Shown: piece by piece, positions 12,420-25,800 of the stretch
How positions within the stretch are numbered: position 1 is the first letter of the stretch
Layout: each line of letters opens with the position of its first letter
Assembly (NCBI RefSeq): GCF_017654505.1
Contig: NW_024471559.1
Coordinates: forward strand, 1-64,000
Direction: 5' to 3'
Length of the DNA: 64,000 nt
DNA from: Polyodon spathula
Taxonomy: Eukaryota; Chordata; Actinopteri; Acipenseriformes; Polyodontidae
Notes under the pieces: generated by a model
Databases searched by the model: none
Seen by the model: the letters and a program-made list of their open reading frames with translations, nothing else
Told to the model about the DNA's origin: nothing
Translations under genes and position numbers: made by a program

Positions 12420-13330
12420 TGCATTGTCCAGTGAAGTACTGATGTAGGACTCTATGGCAGAAGACCAACATCCCATGTATTAAATGATATGTTGATTACC
12501 CTCTGCTCGTGCAGTTGAGGTGGCAACTCCGATCCGGAAGGAATGAGGAGAATATGACTGAGAAGAGAAGGAAATCTAGCTCTTGACGGGAGGGAGAAGA
12601 GCTGGGAAGAAAACCAATGTCTGGAGATAATAATCCTTGAGTAGTTCGAGAAGACAGGATGTGAGGGAAGAATAGGGCTCTTGGCAGCGAGACATCTGAT
12701 TAAAGCCAAGCTAAAACAGAGAGGAGTGAATCTTTGATAGTTGGACGAATTGACTTCTATGGAGTTGCTCAGTCTAGGAGGACCTCGGGAGAAGCTGGGA
12801 TAGGTCTGAGTGTTGCAAGCGGAGCGCAGGAAAGCTGGTTGGAGAAGGAATGGAGAACTCCGAATGGCAGATGAAGCTGAAGAAAGCACATAGGCACAGT
12901 ACCTCCATGGTGAGGTCATCCAAAGGATTGAAGCAGCCATTCCTGAGCATGGAGATCAGAAGTTGACGGATGTCCAAAGATAGTGATAGCCTGGAAGGCG
13001 GCGCTATGGGAGAGCACTTCAGAGCTATGGAGAGTCAGGCAGATAATCAAGATGGACAGGAGCTGTGGTGCAGGGATGGACAGAAGATGTAACTGATGTT
13101 GAATGTCGGAGATAAATGAAGGGAGGAGGTTCAAGGAGACCTGCAGGTAGGCAATGAATGTGAGGAAATGGTCCAGGGTGAAGACTGAATAAGAGATCTG
13201 GTTCTGGATGCAGAATAGGGGGAATATTGACTAGGCGGTGGAGTGGGCGGACCGGGTAGAAGCCTCCGACATGAACTGTCGTGCTGTGGAGAGAAGAACG
13301 GAGCGGGTAGGGTTCAGACAAATTTCAGGT
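12420..13330 (-). pseudogene. Degenerate tyrosine-recombinase element (DIRS/Crypton-like), unit A
   Basis: On the minus strand, frames around 12960-12780 give FNPLDDLTMEVLCLCAFF followed by SEFSIPSPTSF, like the LxxFFGFLRxxEF block of DIRS/Crypton recombinases. Further on, near 12543-12440, a second frame gives SFRIGVATSTARA and, after an in-frame stop, GCWSSAIESYI, matching the HxxR box and catalytic-tyrosine region. The pieces lie in different frames with stops, so the gene is dead. Confidence 0.55.
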
Positions 13331-13701
13331 CCTTGAAAGGGAAAAACTGGGTGTAGAGAGTTTGCGTTGGGAACCAGGCTCTGGAACTTGAGGACCAATT
13401 GCTCCTTTAATGCGGCTAACCTCACTTCCAAGCACTGCTCCTTAGAGTAGCTATCCAGCATCCTTCCCTGTCTCTGGGATGACAGTAAAGATGTGTCTTG
13501 GTCCACTGCCAAAGCTTCTTGCACCAAGTATGACTGCTTCACGTTCAGCAGATGTAGCTCTTGCAATCCAGCGAGAACAGTGTGTAGCCTTTCCCAACCC
13601 TCCACCATCAGAGACAACAGTGAGGATCCGGAGTCTAGATTTCTGTTCTGCATGTCTGTCAGAGACCTAGGAACATGAATTTTTATTTTTTTGGGGAGCA
13701 C
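13231..13701 (-). pseudogene. 156-residue open frame upstream of the recombinase relic, unit A
   Basis: Open minus-strand frame beginning MLPKKIKIHVPRSLTDMQ, mostly helical in composition. It is kept open in unit B (43083-43553) with only two or three amino-acid changes. It directly precedes the recombinase relic, so it is probably part of the same element's first ORF. I do not recognise a domain. Confidence 0.35.
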
Positions 13702-16700
13702 GACGGAGGGGCAGATGCAGAAAAACTGCAGCAGCAGTTGATGTTCTTGCTGAAACGACTTGGTGATCTGTATTGAAGATGAGCTGAAGGAACTACATTC
13801 ATTGATTGTTCCAGTGTTGCAGCAAGGAGTACCACATCCTGATGTCTAGAGAGATGAGATGCTGACCATCCTATGTGTTGGTCAATACAGGATTGATCAG
13901 CGGTTTGCTACTGTCATGTCTGCTTGGAATGGAAAAGGTGAACTCACATTCAGAGATTTGGGTTTCACAACTCCAGTCATTCTCCTAATAGTGGAACTCC
14001 TTAACTCATAATCAAGACAGATTTCCAGTCTTGTACCACATCTCTCACCATGTATTAATGTTGTAGTATTTGAGAGGATGAGCGGACATATTAGATGGGA
14101 ATTAGCGTTAGCCTTGACTGTGGAAATGGCTGCCATGATCCGAGTATGGAGGAAAGCTGGAGCGTTGAAAGCTCTGGTGGAGGCTTTCTTGCTTCTGAAA
14201 GATATATTTTACAGTTGAGGCGAGAGTGAGAATGTGTGATATGCATGTTCTGCCTTGGAATAATGCAAATTGCGAAATTGAAGTGTCCAAGGGGAGATAA
14301 CCAGTTGCGTTTAGAGATTGAAAATACTTGGAAGTTGATAATGAGCTGACAAAATTATTCCAGGATTTGTCGTGTGGGAGGCTGGTTTCTGACTGACATT
14401 GACCCAGGTGATTCCGAGAAAGGCATGATTTAAAAGCATCTAAAATATCAGCTTTTGAGAGCCAAGCACCGTGGCCAGCTGCTTCGACTGATTAATAGCG
14501 TTGGAAGCTGTAATGTAACAAAGCAAGAGTTAATCGAGGAGAATTAGGGCGTTGAGACTGGAGGAACTGCCCCTTGGGGTAAAAAGATCAATGATTAGGC
14601 GCTTCCCGATATTTTGTGGGTCACTATTCTGATGGGCTAATGCTGAAGACTGGGAACGGAGCCGGGAAGGGGCTGGCCATGAATTCTTTGTCCAGCTCAA
14701 CTTGAATTAGAGACTCGGAGATTCTGGTTTCAGAGGAAGCAGAAGGAAGGTTTTGCATATGCATTGGACAGAGAGAGAGCGGGTCGAGTCTATGACCACG
14801 GAAAGGTGCAGAAAATAGGTGCATTTGTTGCTGCTGGACAGTGCAGAGCGTAACTGTGTCTGACCACGGGGCATGTGTGGAACTTTACTATCTTCTATAA
14901 CTTGCCCTTGGATCAACGGTGAGAGGGGATTACGTCAGATTACGGCTGCTGATTGGAGCCTAAAGCAGATGCAGTAACTAGGTTGTACTGTGGAATGGAT
15001 AGATGTGGCGGGGCTGGAACTGCCTGGGCTGGGGCGATCAATGGAGCCACTAAAAGAAAAGATGTAATGAAGGAGAGGTGAAGATAGAAACGGAAATGGG
15101 GTGAATGAGGGAGTTCATGTCATAGAAATATTGTTATGAAGCTTAAGGATTAATTCGGGTATGTCTCCTGGCTGCTGCGCATAATGCCAGGGCAGCAGGT
15201 CTGGGTGCTGGGTAGAGGTCTGTATTAAAAGTAGACAGTCCATCGGAGAAATGAAAAAATATTTTGAGGAGTATTCGACGCAGAGTTTCCTGCAGCGTAT
15301 GCGAAACTAAACACGCAAATGTAAAATGAAAGACCGGTGAAAGGAAAGCCAAAAGAAAACGTAAAACGAAAGACAAGAGCAGGAAGCAGTACACAGCTTA
15401 AATAGAGTAGAGAGAGAGATTGACAGGTGGAATAGCTATTATAAGCAGTTGAGATGAGAGAGAGCAGGCTGAGTCATCCCGCAGGTGAGTGCCTTTTACT
15501 TCACCCCCTGAACGAAACAAAAAGGCTACATGTACCGATATGACAGCAGACGAGACCACACACAATAATATATCCTGCACACATACGTACAGGACCATTC
15601 AAATAAACAATTTTCTCCAGCTAGGCGTCGAGTTTTCAAATGAATGAACTGATAATGCCACTGTTTTATTGAATAAGGACAGTGTTGTATCACAAGGAAA
15701 TACTATATAGGTTTCTTTAAAGGCCAGCTGGTCCAACATAGCTGTATGTTTTTGAAGTAAAATAAAAAAAAAAGGCTTTGGATACTGTCCAAAGTCTACT
15801 GTGGTAGCACACTCTCTGATCTGTAAATGTAACGAGTTCATTCACCTGCAAAGTAAACATCAATCAAGCATTTCTATATATACAATACATAGAAATGCGT
15901 TGTTATTCATTCTACTCACACAGTTGAACATCATGACTAAGACCAGTTTGTAAGGTTTTGAGTGTCGCTGGAATGGATTCTTTTCGTTCTGACATTTTTT
16001 TTGTTATAATAATGAATTCTAAATATGCTCCTAAAATGTTAATTGTAGCCTACTATGATTTCTCAGTAAATGAACAGTCTCTGTACAGTTAGCAACATCG
16101 ACATTCAGCAAACTGGACAGTTGCATAAAAACGGCCAGAAATTACAGTTAACAGAACTGTTTGTCCCGCCTCAGCTAACTTATGATTGGACTGCTGTAGA
16201 GAAAATATAGGTCTTTGATTGGTTGATCGTATCACCGGTCTGGCTTTAGGAAAATGTTAGCATGCCTTTCACAGCAAGAGTGCCCTGACGGTGATTGACT
16301 CTCTGAACTGCAGCTGCCCACCCCTACACCCATAATACGGATCAACCTATGGAATAGCCAAATAAAGCAATGGGCCACAAGATGAGTGTATGATGGATTT
16401 ATACAATGAATTTACAGATGTGTGACAACACACAGCAAAGATAACAGGTGTGTACATTCACTGCTGAGTGACAGGCAGGAGATCAAGACATGGGTTGAAG
16501 TTGACACGCTCAGCAGTCGTGCATATTTATTAACAAACAAAAAGAAAGTAAAGGTAAATAAAGGTGGTTATGTGATGTTACCAGCGATGGTAACGCACAG
16601 AGGACACATACAGCAAGTTGTACAAAAATGCAAAATAAAACACAGTTCAAAAACTATCAAAATAAAGGTGCCGTAACAACGGCCTGTGCTACTTCCTAAG

Positions 16701-17511
16701 GCATGGAGGTTCCGCTCTATACACCTCACTCACTGTACATTAGTGGGATTTACAATCCCTGAACTAATCTTCTCTGTTCAATTATAACCAAACCCCGACT
16801 CCGACTACTAGCAGGGCCGTCGGCGGTTTTGCTTCTGATCCCGGTTCACTTTGAGGCTTGATTTGATCGATCGTCCCGGAGTACCAACAAACGAAGACTA
16901 GAGCCAGAGTACCGTTCTCATGCTAAGCGTCCGGTCCAGGAGGTACAGGCCCATCGTACCTGTTAGAAATCGGGTATCGTTATGGTACGACTAACAGGTG
17001 GCGATACAATCACACACAGCAGGCAGGCTATCCCAGGAGTATCAGGTACTTCATTAATTAATTATAACAATCAACCACATTTATTTGCAATATAGACACA
17101 AAACCCACTCTTAATGTGCAGGGCTCCTGCCCTGCTACAAAGTACTAATGTTGTTAAACTTGTAAAGCACTGGATCACCCAGATTGCTTTTTATTTGGGA
17201 TTTATGGTGGTCTGCGCAACCAACCAATCCAATTTTTAAAGCTTTAATAAACCATAAAGAACACTGCTACTGCTCTGATTCGTCAAAATGTCAAATGTAA
17301 TGAGTCTGTGTGATTTTCTCGATTTGTTTAAAAGTCATTTGGGTACATTGCAAGCCCATTGCACGAATGATCCACTTACAGGAGTCCAAAACATCTTTAT
17401 GTCCCGACATTCACCCAAGACCCGCCTCTCGGCCATATCAGAGAGTGGGAAAGTCCTGAACATTTCCTCTCAGTTTAACAGTGTGCTTATATATTATATA
17501 TATATATAGAT

Positions 17512-18970
<1,459 letters not shown>

Positions 18971-20640
18971 TGTGTGAGTATGTGCGAAAATTATATTCAC
19001 ATTAATTTACAATGTTGTTGGTTTCTTTCAAAACAGAACAGTCTTGTATCAAAACAGACTTAATTTTACTCATAAAAGCAAAACATTCTTTAAAAGTTGA
19101 TTAGCACCTTTTTAACCATTTCTAACAATTCTAAGGGAAAGATTTAACCAATAAACACTGCACAGCTTTATGTCACATAATGGTTCTATTATAAAATACT
19201 TTTCAATTAAACTTCCAGTCAAAAGAAGGTAACATCCAAATGTAACAGGGCAGAGGCTGGGGGCATGAACGACACCCCCTGTAACACGAACACACAGCTA
19301 ACCACTACAGCTTTCATGGAAGCAGTTTGCATGATTGCTGGCATGTAACACGGGAGCTCATGTACTGAATGTTGTTTGTTCTCAAGGTACTGCAAAAGTA
19401 TATTTGTTTTGTTTTTGTTGTTTCTGCCACCATGTGATAAAAAAAACTCCCATTACATGCAGGTTTTATGGAATGGTGCCCTCTCCTGTTACAAGGGATA
19501 CCCTAACCTTGTACAGTACATTATTTTGCTGTCAGAATTTCCTTACTCGCATTCTATTCAGATTTGCTGCATGTGCAGTACCAAATTCTGACAGCATGGT
19601 GTAATGTCAGAAATGGCTGCCTTGTCAGATTGACTGTGCAATGGGAGTAGATGGCTGGATGAATGCACTTGGATGAATGCACTTGACCCAATTCAAACAG
19701 GAAATGGTCTGAAAACTAAACATTCTATATAAAAAAAAAATGTTAAAGGTTTGAAAGGAATTGCTATAATAACTCGTATAAAAGTTTACAGCTGTATTTT
19801 TGCACTTTTCCAATGATTATACTACGCTTTTACCATCGCTTACCTTTGTTTGCTATGTGCTTTAATGTGCTTTACTATACCTCTCTGTGCTATAGAATAC
19901 TTATCTATACTTTACCATGCTTTCACCATGCTTTATTACACTTTGCTGTGCTTTTGTTCTGGTAAACTTTTAAGAAATAACCAAGGTTTGAAAAAAATAA
20001 ACCTTTTTGATAGAAATTATGAAGATATATGTTTCATATAAGACACATATGCATTGCACATGTGCATCAAAGTTCTGGAATGGTCCTTTACAGGAATGTC
20101 CTATAATGTCTGATAAATTGACCAGTTAAGACTGGATTTTAAATGCTATTTACTCAGAATTGTCAACAGCTCAATAGGAAGCCACTTCAGACCACTACAA
20201 GCCCCTAAATTAAATGTTTCAGCTATTTAATGGTGGTTTGGTAAAACTCTTGGGTGGGTTTCTAGTTGCTGAAGAAAATGCGATAATGATGATTTGGAGT
20301 AAAGAGCTTTGAGAATCGAGCCCTTTCATTTTCTGGAAGTTGCTTTAGATTTCGTTGGAATTGTTAAATGTTATGGGTGATGAATCCCTTATAAAAGTTT
20401 ACCATGGTATTTTTGCATGGTACTTTTGCAGTTCTCCCATGTTTTTCCCAAGGTTGTACAATACATTTACCATAGTCTGCCATGGTTTGCCATGTTTTAT
20501 TAATATGCTTTTCATACTTTTGTGGGCTTTTTTTTTTGCTTACCTATGCTTAACACCAATGCTTAACACAAAGAACACAGTTGGTCTCCATCAGTATTTG
20601 AAAGTAATTCATTGGGAAGTAAATAAACAGACAGCATATT
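18971..20640. other. Intergenic, downstream of the unit B micro-exon gene
   Basis: AT-rich sequence with two patches (19800-19965 and 20385-20560) built from degenerate CTTTACCATGCTTT words. No gene seen. Confidence 0.45.
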
Positions 20641-20657
20641 TGATGCTTGCATAAGTC

Positions 20658-20663
20658 TTTATT
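20658..20663 (-). terminator. Polyadenylation signal of the unit B micro-exon gene
   Basis: AATAAA on the minus strand, about 340 bases past the stop codon, suiting a single 3' UTR within the last exon. Confidence 0.5.
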
Positions 20664-20998
20664 TTTGCATTTTAAGCAGAAGCTTTGGACATGACACGAA
20701 CATATTTGTTTGTCAGTCCGGAAAAAAAGAAAAAATCTGTACTATAAATATGTATTTGCTACATGCAAATTGAATTTGCATTGATCTACAGAGGGGTAAT
20801 CAGTTGCAGGTCTATTTTAAACAATATTAAACATTGTGTATGGAATATAGTATTGCAAGAAGTTACTCTGCACATCAACTGAGTATTTAAAATCTTTGCT
20901 GTTGTTGTTATTGCAGAAAGCACAGTGCATTGCAGGGCTGCAGGGCTGTGGAATGCTGCATGCATCCATGGAAAGTATTGAGGGGGTCACTCCCTCTT

Positions 20999-21063
20999 TT
21001 ACATATTCTTCCACCAGCGACGGTAAGTGCAGCGGTAGCATGGTCTGTATCTGTAATAGTGGT
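20999..21063 (-). CDS. Exon 17, last coding exon with stop
   Basis: Acceptor TTCCTGCAG. Encodes a C-terminus rich in Tyr, Arg and Trp holding the last two cysteines as CYRC, ending RRWWKNM then TAA. It is in the same phase-1 frame as all upstream exons. Confidence 0.68.
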
Positions 21064-22735
21064 CTGCAGGAATAAGAAATTGGTAATTGGCATGCATTTT
21101 AAAGGAGTGATATCCTAGGCTTTAAAATCCCTCTTTCTGTCTTCTTCTATGCCTGAGCAACCTTATTACTGGTCTCATTTCGTCAGCATTAAAGTAATTG
21201 TAAATTCATAAATGTTTTGCACTTCCATTAGCTACGGAGACCTCAAATGTGCAGTGGGTCAAAGCATGTTACTGGCTGAAAGCTTGTCAGTCAACAGAGG
21301 AAGCAGCCAATTGGTTAATGACAGGAAAGAGGCTAGTGAAGGGGTGGAGACAATTTCACTCTCCAGGTGAAATGACCCAAGAAGTGCAAGACAGTCTAAA
21401 AGCATGGCTGTACATATAAATGTCTTTACCTTGTGCGATACTAGATACAGTGTTTTAAAATGAAAATGTTAGAATGTATGTTTCTTTCAAAACAGCACAT
21501 TTGAGATCTATATAATGAATAGAAGTGCATGGCATTGAGCAGCTTGTTTTTTGAGTATGTATAACCAGGTCCATAAGGCAATTTGTGTCAGACAGGCATG
21601 CGCAATATGACAAAGTGGGGTTTCTTAATCGAATTACAAACTTTCCCAATCAAGAAACCTAAAAATGATATCATGTAATTCAAACCCTTTACTTGATATG
21701 TTCTGTACATCCCAGAGCTTAAGGGCTGAATAGTGCGTTTTCTATGACAACAGGGCAGAAGAGCACAGGACACAACCAGACAGGGGCTGTTCGGATAAGC
21801 ATAATCAAGGTTTTTGCTGTAATTATGATTCTAAATGCCACAACAGTGCAATCTTTGAAAACCGATATCTGATTTCACTTTGAAAACACTCCAATTGCAT
21901 AGATGTTTGATACATTCCTGGTTTTACTATGAGTTTAATAAGACACACCTGAGCTTGTTACCTGTACACTGTGGCTAATCAAGCTCCTAGTAAAACCTGG
22001 AATGGGTGAAACTGCTATGCAATCAGAGTCTTTCACTATTTCCATCCCATTCTCTGTCATGTCTATTAGAGTCCTTCATGTTTTCCTAGACCCTTTCCAG
22101 TTAACATATGCTATGTCACCCTGCTACTGTGTTAAATATTTATTCAGGATGAGACACTGTCAAACTTCACATAAGAACATATGATAATTTACGAATTAGC
22201 AGTGGCCATTCGGCCCATCTAAGCTCTTCCGGTCCCGAGTAGCTGATTGATTGAAAAATGTTGTCAAGTTGGGTCTTAAATGATGAAGTGATTCTGCCCC
22301 AACAATATGACTAGGTAACCCATTCCATACCTCTCACCACTCTGTGTGAAGAAGTGTCTCCTACCCTCTGTCTAAGTCTATTTCCACTTACTTTACAACT
22401 GTGTTCTCTGGTCCTGGTTTCTGTACTGTGCTTGAAGTATTGGTTAAGTTAACTATTTCAACTCCTTCTAAGAATTGAAAGACTTTAATCATGTCCCCCC
22501 TTTGGGGGACTCTTATACCAGTGGAAAGACATGGAAGAGAGGACTGCTCTGTTTTGTACTTTTAAACCTGCAGGTCTTCAGAAGTTAACTACTGTGCCAC
22601 CCGACTATGTGTAGCAACAAAAAATGTTATTTCATTTAAGTGCAATACTTACTGTAACGGCATCTCCACCTCCTCGCTTAATTGTTAACATAAAAGAAAG
22701 AGAATATATTAGTAAAAAACTTTTTAGCATTAAAT

Positions 22736-22829
<94 letters not shown>

Positions 22830-25800
22830 TTTTTAAATGTAACTTACCGCAGCGTCTTTCAACTAAGAAAAGAGGGGAACAAAAGTTAGTTAGTTACTCT
22901 GAAGCAATTTGATCGAAACCCTAACCCTAAAGAGAATTACCCAGTGTGCCACTTGGTGCCCTTTGAAATTCCTCTCTAGCACCAAACTGTTAGAAGCATA
23001 TTACAGTAGTATTGCACAAGTGTAATGGGCTATATTGCATGATGTTCTGCCATTATGGATTGTGTGCCCTGTTGCTGAGATGAGATGAGGTTAAAAGCTC
23101 TAAAACCACAAATGCAGACGAGCCCGGCTCTTTTGCGTTGTGGTTACGACAGTTCACGCCCAATCTCGGCCCTGTTATATTAGTTTCAGTGCCCAATGCT
23201 TCACCAGTGCAATTTATAACACTGGGTAATTGGTATTTATCAGATTATTTTATGTAATACTGTCTTTATTAACAGACAGTGGATAAAGCTGACAATACTG
23301 TGCATACACTATCACACCAAACAAAGAAATGAAAAAGACACTTACCCATTAAACAGCGCAAACGCAGTTCTGGGGAAAAACAGTATAGAAAATTAAAATT
23401 CAGCTAAAATAGTACATCTGTTTGCTTCAGTATCATGCCTGGGTCATTTGTGTTAGGGTCGCAAATAATGTGCAGCAAAGTTGGTAGAGAGCAGGTGGGA
23501 TCGTAATACCTGCTACACAAGAAGTATTGATGGCAGGTTAAAGAAGCTTCAACAGGGTGAAAATAAAGACTGGAAACAAAAAGATCTGCGAGAATGTGTG
23601 CAATAAGGAGTTAAGAATAGCTTTAAAAGCCTTTATCACAACCTCTTCAACTACTCTGTAACATTTCTTACAGTTCTTTATGACATGCTGTCACAAAGAC
23701 AGCTGTAGTGGGTGACGTCAGACCAGAAACAGGAACCAACACAGAATGCAGGTTTTGAAATGGTGAAGCCGCTGATGCGTAGTTTAATAATTAAACAAAC
23801 AGAAAATAAAAGGTTTGAAAGTCAAACAAAACACAGGACATGGCACTGGTAGCCAAAACAAACAGACAAACAAAACGCACTATAACTAAACGAGACACTG
23901 ACACACAGGGACAAAAACTACACCTACTATTTTATTATTTTACTAATCCTTCTCCACACCCGTTCTCCACTCACCTGAACACACAACCCAGAGTGAGTGA
24001 AAACATGTTGCTTTTATGCAGCTGTACCGAGACTTGATTGCTAATCAATCATTCAATTGGAGTCTGGGTACAACTGCATGTGAATTAATCTAGTGCAATT
24101 TCCCTATGCTCACATATTATTACATTTTACCTGCACGTGAAGTGCTGTGCAATCCTCGTGCCTAAATACAAGTATACATTTTAAAACACTCGTGTTCATA
24201 ACCCATATTATATCCCATGTACCAATGACAATACACCAACATTAACACAATACATACAACACAGAGCACAAAAATGTACACAAGGGCGGGGCACACTGCC
24301 ACACATGCATTGAGCACCACAATTTGTTGTGGGAGTTTATCACAGTATTTTTATAGTCTTCCCCATGCTTTTCCTATGGTTATACTAGTCTTTTACCCTA
24401 GTTTATCCTGGTTTATCATGTTAACTAATATGTTTTACTAACTTCTCTGGGCTAAACTGTGCTTTAGAACACTTTGCTATGCTTTTGCTATGGTGAACAT
24501 TTACAAGGGCAGTCACATGAAAAACAGGATCACCATGACCTTGATCCACAGTATGACATTCAGACATCCACAGATACCCTCCATTTCTCAAATATGAAGG
24601 CACACTCAATAACTTGTCTAGCAAGTTTCAGCATGGTTGGGCAAACGGTAAAAGTATAAGTGTCTGTAAAAGTATTTAAGTGTTACACTTCCAGAAACAC
24701 CCAATTTCTGAAACTTATACTAAAGAATGTCATCCACAAGTTTCATGACAAATGACAAGTGTGCAATACTCACGATTTGAGCAAACAGCTGAAAAAGATA
24801 GGGAGAAGGGAGAGTTTAGTGACGTCTTGTCTTCATACAAACTGCACTTGACGGTACCCCCTCACTGTACAGGAGTTCATGTTATTGATCAGTTGCTAGT
24901 TTATAACAATGATAAATCATTTTACATGAAACAAACAACTCCATGTAGGGCAGAACTGATTTCAGGTAATCACTTCTTAATTTTATGAGGTTTAGTTGTT
25001 TTTAATGCTAGGATATTCATAGAGTTCATTTTAACAGGGTCACTGACTAAATATGCAGAGTTCAAAATTATTCTCAAATACTTACGAAAAGTGCCACCGG
25101 TGCAGTGGCGGTAATGATCTAGGGAAGAGATAAAACGTTACTCTGTGTAATAATTCATGTTTATGAAAGGCAGTGTGGCGGGGAAGTGTGGTATTCGGTT
25201 TACAACTGAGGAGTTGTGTAGCTTAGTGATTAGAGCTGAGGAACTGGGAAGCACTGAGTATTAGAGGTTAGAGATGAGGAACTGGAAAGCACTGTGTATT
25301 AGAGGTTAGAGATGAGGAACTGGAAAGCACTGTGTATTAGAGGTTAGAGATGAGGAACTGGAAAGCACTGTGTATTAGATGTTAGAGATGGGGGACTGGG
25401 AAGTTGTGTGACAGAGGTTAGAGCTGAAGGACTGGGAGGTTGTGCAGCCTAGTGGTAAACGATAAAGGACTGGGAAGCAGTTTCCCTTAAATGTTAGAGA
25501 AGCTATATTTTTAAATACAATTATATACTTACAATGCTGGCAAGATTGAGCTGGGGAAAAATAATTGCAGATAATTTAGAAACAGCAACTTTTTTTACTA
25601 TTATATATCATTTTCCTTTCTTTCCCTAAGCCCCTATGCCACATGGTGTCAGGTGGGGTCCTAACCTCCTGCACGGGAAGTTGACTTGCACGTGGGTGTC
25701 TGTCATCACAGTTACGATGTTGTGGCATGTAGTACGTTTTATAGAGAAATTTTATTAAACTTCCAGGCTTCTAGATTTTATTGAACTTCTAGCCAAGGAC

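Larger units (their letters stand above)
1..17254. repeat. Unit A of a ~29.9-kb direct duplication (visible part)
   Basis: 1-686 matches 31085-31745 and 2319-17254 matches 32238-47175, nearly base for base by eye, with scattered substitutions and small indels. The distance of about 29.9 kb is the period, so unit B would run from about 17255 to 47175 and unit A would start about 12.6 kb left of the window. It could be a real tandem duplication or two haplotypes joined in assembly. Confidence 0.85.
4434..17254. other. Long non-coding stretch of unit A
   Basis: Apart from the repeats listed (870-base duplications, solo LTR, recombinase relic, simple repeats) I see no gene. Open frames here are short and lack family likeness or splice signals. 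A short repeat at 6130-6265 recurs at 11416-11560 (GATATTCCAA, then CACAAAGCAGTTGCG). 13740-17254 has no recognisable content. Confidence 0.5.

Noticed and set aside
12192..12471. Open frames of 69-108 codons on both strands, also in unit B
   Set aside because: No family likeness; they overlap the 3' flank of the recombinase relic and are conserved only through duplication.
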